6,080 bases of DNA from Eubacterium sp. GTDB lineage: Bacteria > Bacillota > Clostridia > Lachnospirales > Lachnospiraceae. The stretch lies in assembly GCA_003520145.1 (NCBI GenBank), contig DOVJ01000153.1:863-6942 (forward strand). The letters run 5' to 3'. Positions 5,511 to 6,080 of this stretch are shown here, piece after piece; the first letter of the stretch is position 1, and every line of letters begins with the position of its first letter. The position numbers and the translations under genes were made by a program. The notes under the pieces are model-generated. The model was not told the origin of the DNA. It ran no database searches and worked only from the letters and a program-made list of their open reading frames with translations.

Positions 5511-6080
5511 CTAGAATAATCCTGTTATCTTTCCATTCTCATCCACATCTATGCGCTCTGCTGCAGGAGTCTTAGGAAGTCCCGGCATAGTTAAAACAGT
5601 ACCTGTCAGCGCAACTATAAAGCCGGCACCAGCATTTACTATAACCTCACGTACATTGATCGTGAAGTTCTTAGGTCTTCCAAGCAAAAGAGGATCGTCC
5701 GAGAGAGAGAACTGATTCTTCGCCATACATACAGGCATGTTCTTATAGCCCATCTTCTCATACTTAAGTATCATCCTGGCAGCTTCAGGCGAATATGTAA
5801 CACCTGCAGCACCATAGATCTCTGTTGCTATGGTTCTTATCTTGTCAGCCAAGTTCATCTCATCAGGATATATTGGCTTGTAGTGACTTTCCTTGTTCTC
5901 AAGAGTGTAGAGAAGCTTCTTAGCAAGCTCCTCGCCGCCTTCGCCGCCCTTAGCCCATACATTGGCCATAGCGAATTCGCAATCAAGCTCCTCACAGTGA
6001 TTCTTCACAAAGTCCATCTCATCCTGAGTATCAGACTCAAATGCGTTGAGAGCAACGACTATAGGAAGTCCGAACTTCTT
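5511..6080 (-). CDS. fhs: Formate-tetrahydrofolate ligase, C-terminal part (5' end outside window)
   Basis: This is the last 189 codons of formate-tetrahydrofolate ligase, which uses ATP, formate and tetrahydrofolate to make 10-formyl-THF in the cytoplasm. The frame is open to the window edge; the Met encoded at 6017 is internal, because 21 upstream codons (KKFGLPIVVALNAFESDTQ...) continue the family pattern. Family blocks visible in order are VWAKGGEGG, the AKNQFSLSDDPLLLGRP segment, INVREVIVNAGAGFIVALTG, TMPGLPKTPAAERID and the terminal GKITGLF before a TAG stop. The family is usually about 550-560 residues, so about one third is seen. The N-terminal ATP-binding P-loop lies outside the window. 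Only 11 bases separate its stop from the priA start and there is no terminator between them, so read-through into priA is likely. The product feeds Fmt, encoded further down the same strand. The identification is very secure; whether the missing 5' part is intact cannot be judged. Confidence 0.96.
   Translation of the reverse strand, partial: KKFGLPIVVALNAFESDTQDEMDFVKNHCEELDCEFAMANVWAKGGEGGEELAKKLLYTLENKESHYKPIYPDEMNLADKIRTIATEIYGAAGVTYSPEAARMILKYEKMGYKNMPVCMAKNQFSLSDDPLLLGRPKNFTINVREVIVNAGAGFIVALTGTVLTMPGLPKTPAAERIDVDENGKITGLF

Overview
This window looks like chromosomal DNA from a low-to-moderate GC member of the Bacillota, most likely a Clostridia/Lachnospiraceae-type anaerobe. I infer this from the gene order (priA, def, fmt, a YugP-type zinc peptidase, rsmB), the presence of formate-tetrahydrofolate ligase, the heavy use of AGA, ATA and CTT codons, and the strong purine-rich Shine-Dalgarno sites. 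No tRNA, rRNA, insertion sequence, CRISPR array or prophage gene is visible. All real genes lie on the minus strand, so transcription runs from high to low coordinates.

In transcription order the layout is as follows. The 3' third of fhs (formate-tetrahydrofolate ligase) enters at the right edge and ends at 5511. Eleven bases later priA begins, encoding the replication-restart helicase (5499 to 3277). A 203-base gap (3074-3276) follows. It holds a perfect extended -10 promoter and a roughly 128-base block made almost entirely of nested inverted repeats. Then comes a tightly packed unit: def (peptide deformylase), fmt (methionyl-tRNA formyltransferase), a membrane zinc metallopeptidase and rsmB (16S rRNA m5C967 methyltransferase). 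Its genes are separated by 2 bases, 2 bases and an 8-base overlap, and rsmB runs off the left edge.

The genes share a theme in translation and one-carbon metabolism. Fhs makes 10-formyl-THF, Fmt uses it to formylate initiator Met-tRNA, and Def removes the formyl group from nascent proteins. RsmB modifies the ribosomal P-site region. PriA (replication restart) and the membrane peptidase are long-standing neighbours of def/fmt in Bacillota, with no obvious biochemical link. Three of the five visible start codons are not ATG (priA GTG, fmt TTG, rsmB GTG).

The coding genes are ordinary housekeeping genes. The most interesting part is the structured leader between priA and def: three hairpins, two of them mutually exclusive, ending just upstream of the def ribosome binding site. 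It could be a cis-regulatory RNA or a member of a dispersed palindromic repeat family. The sequence alone does not decide between these.
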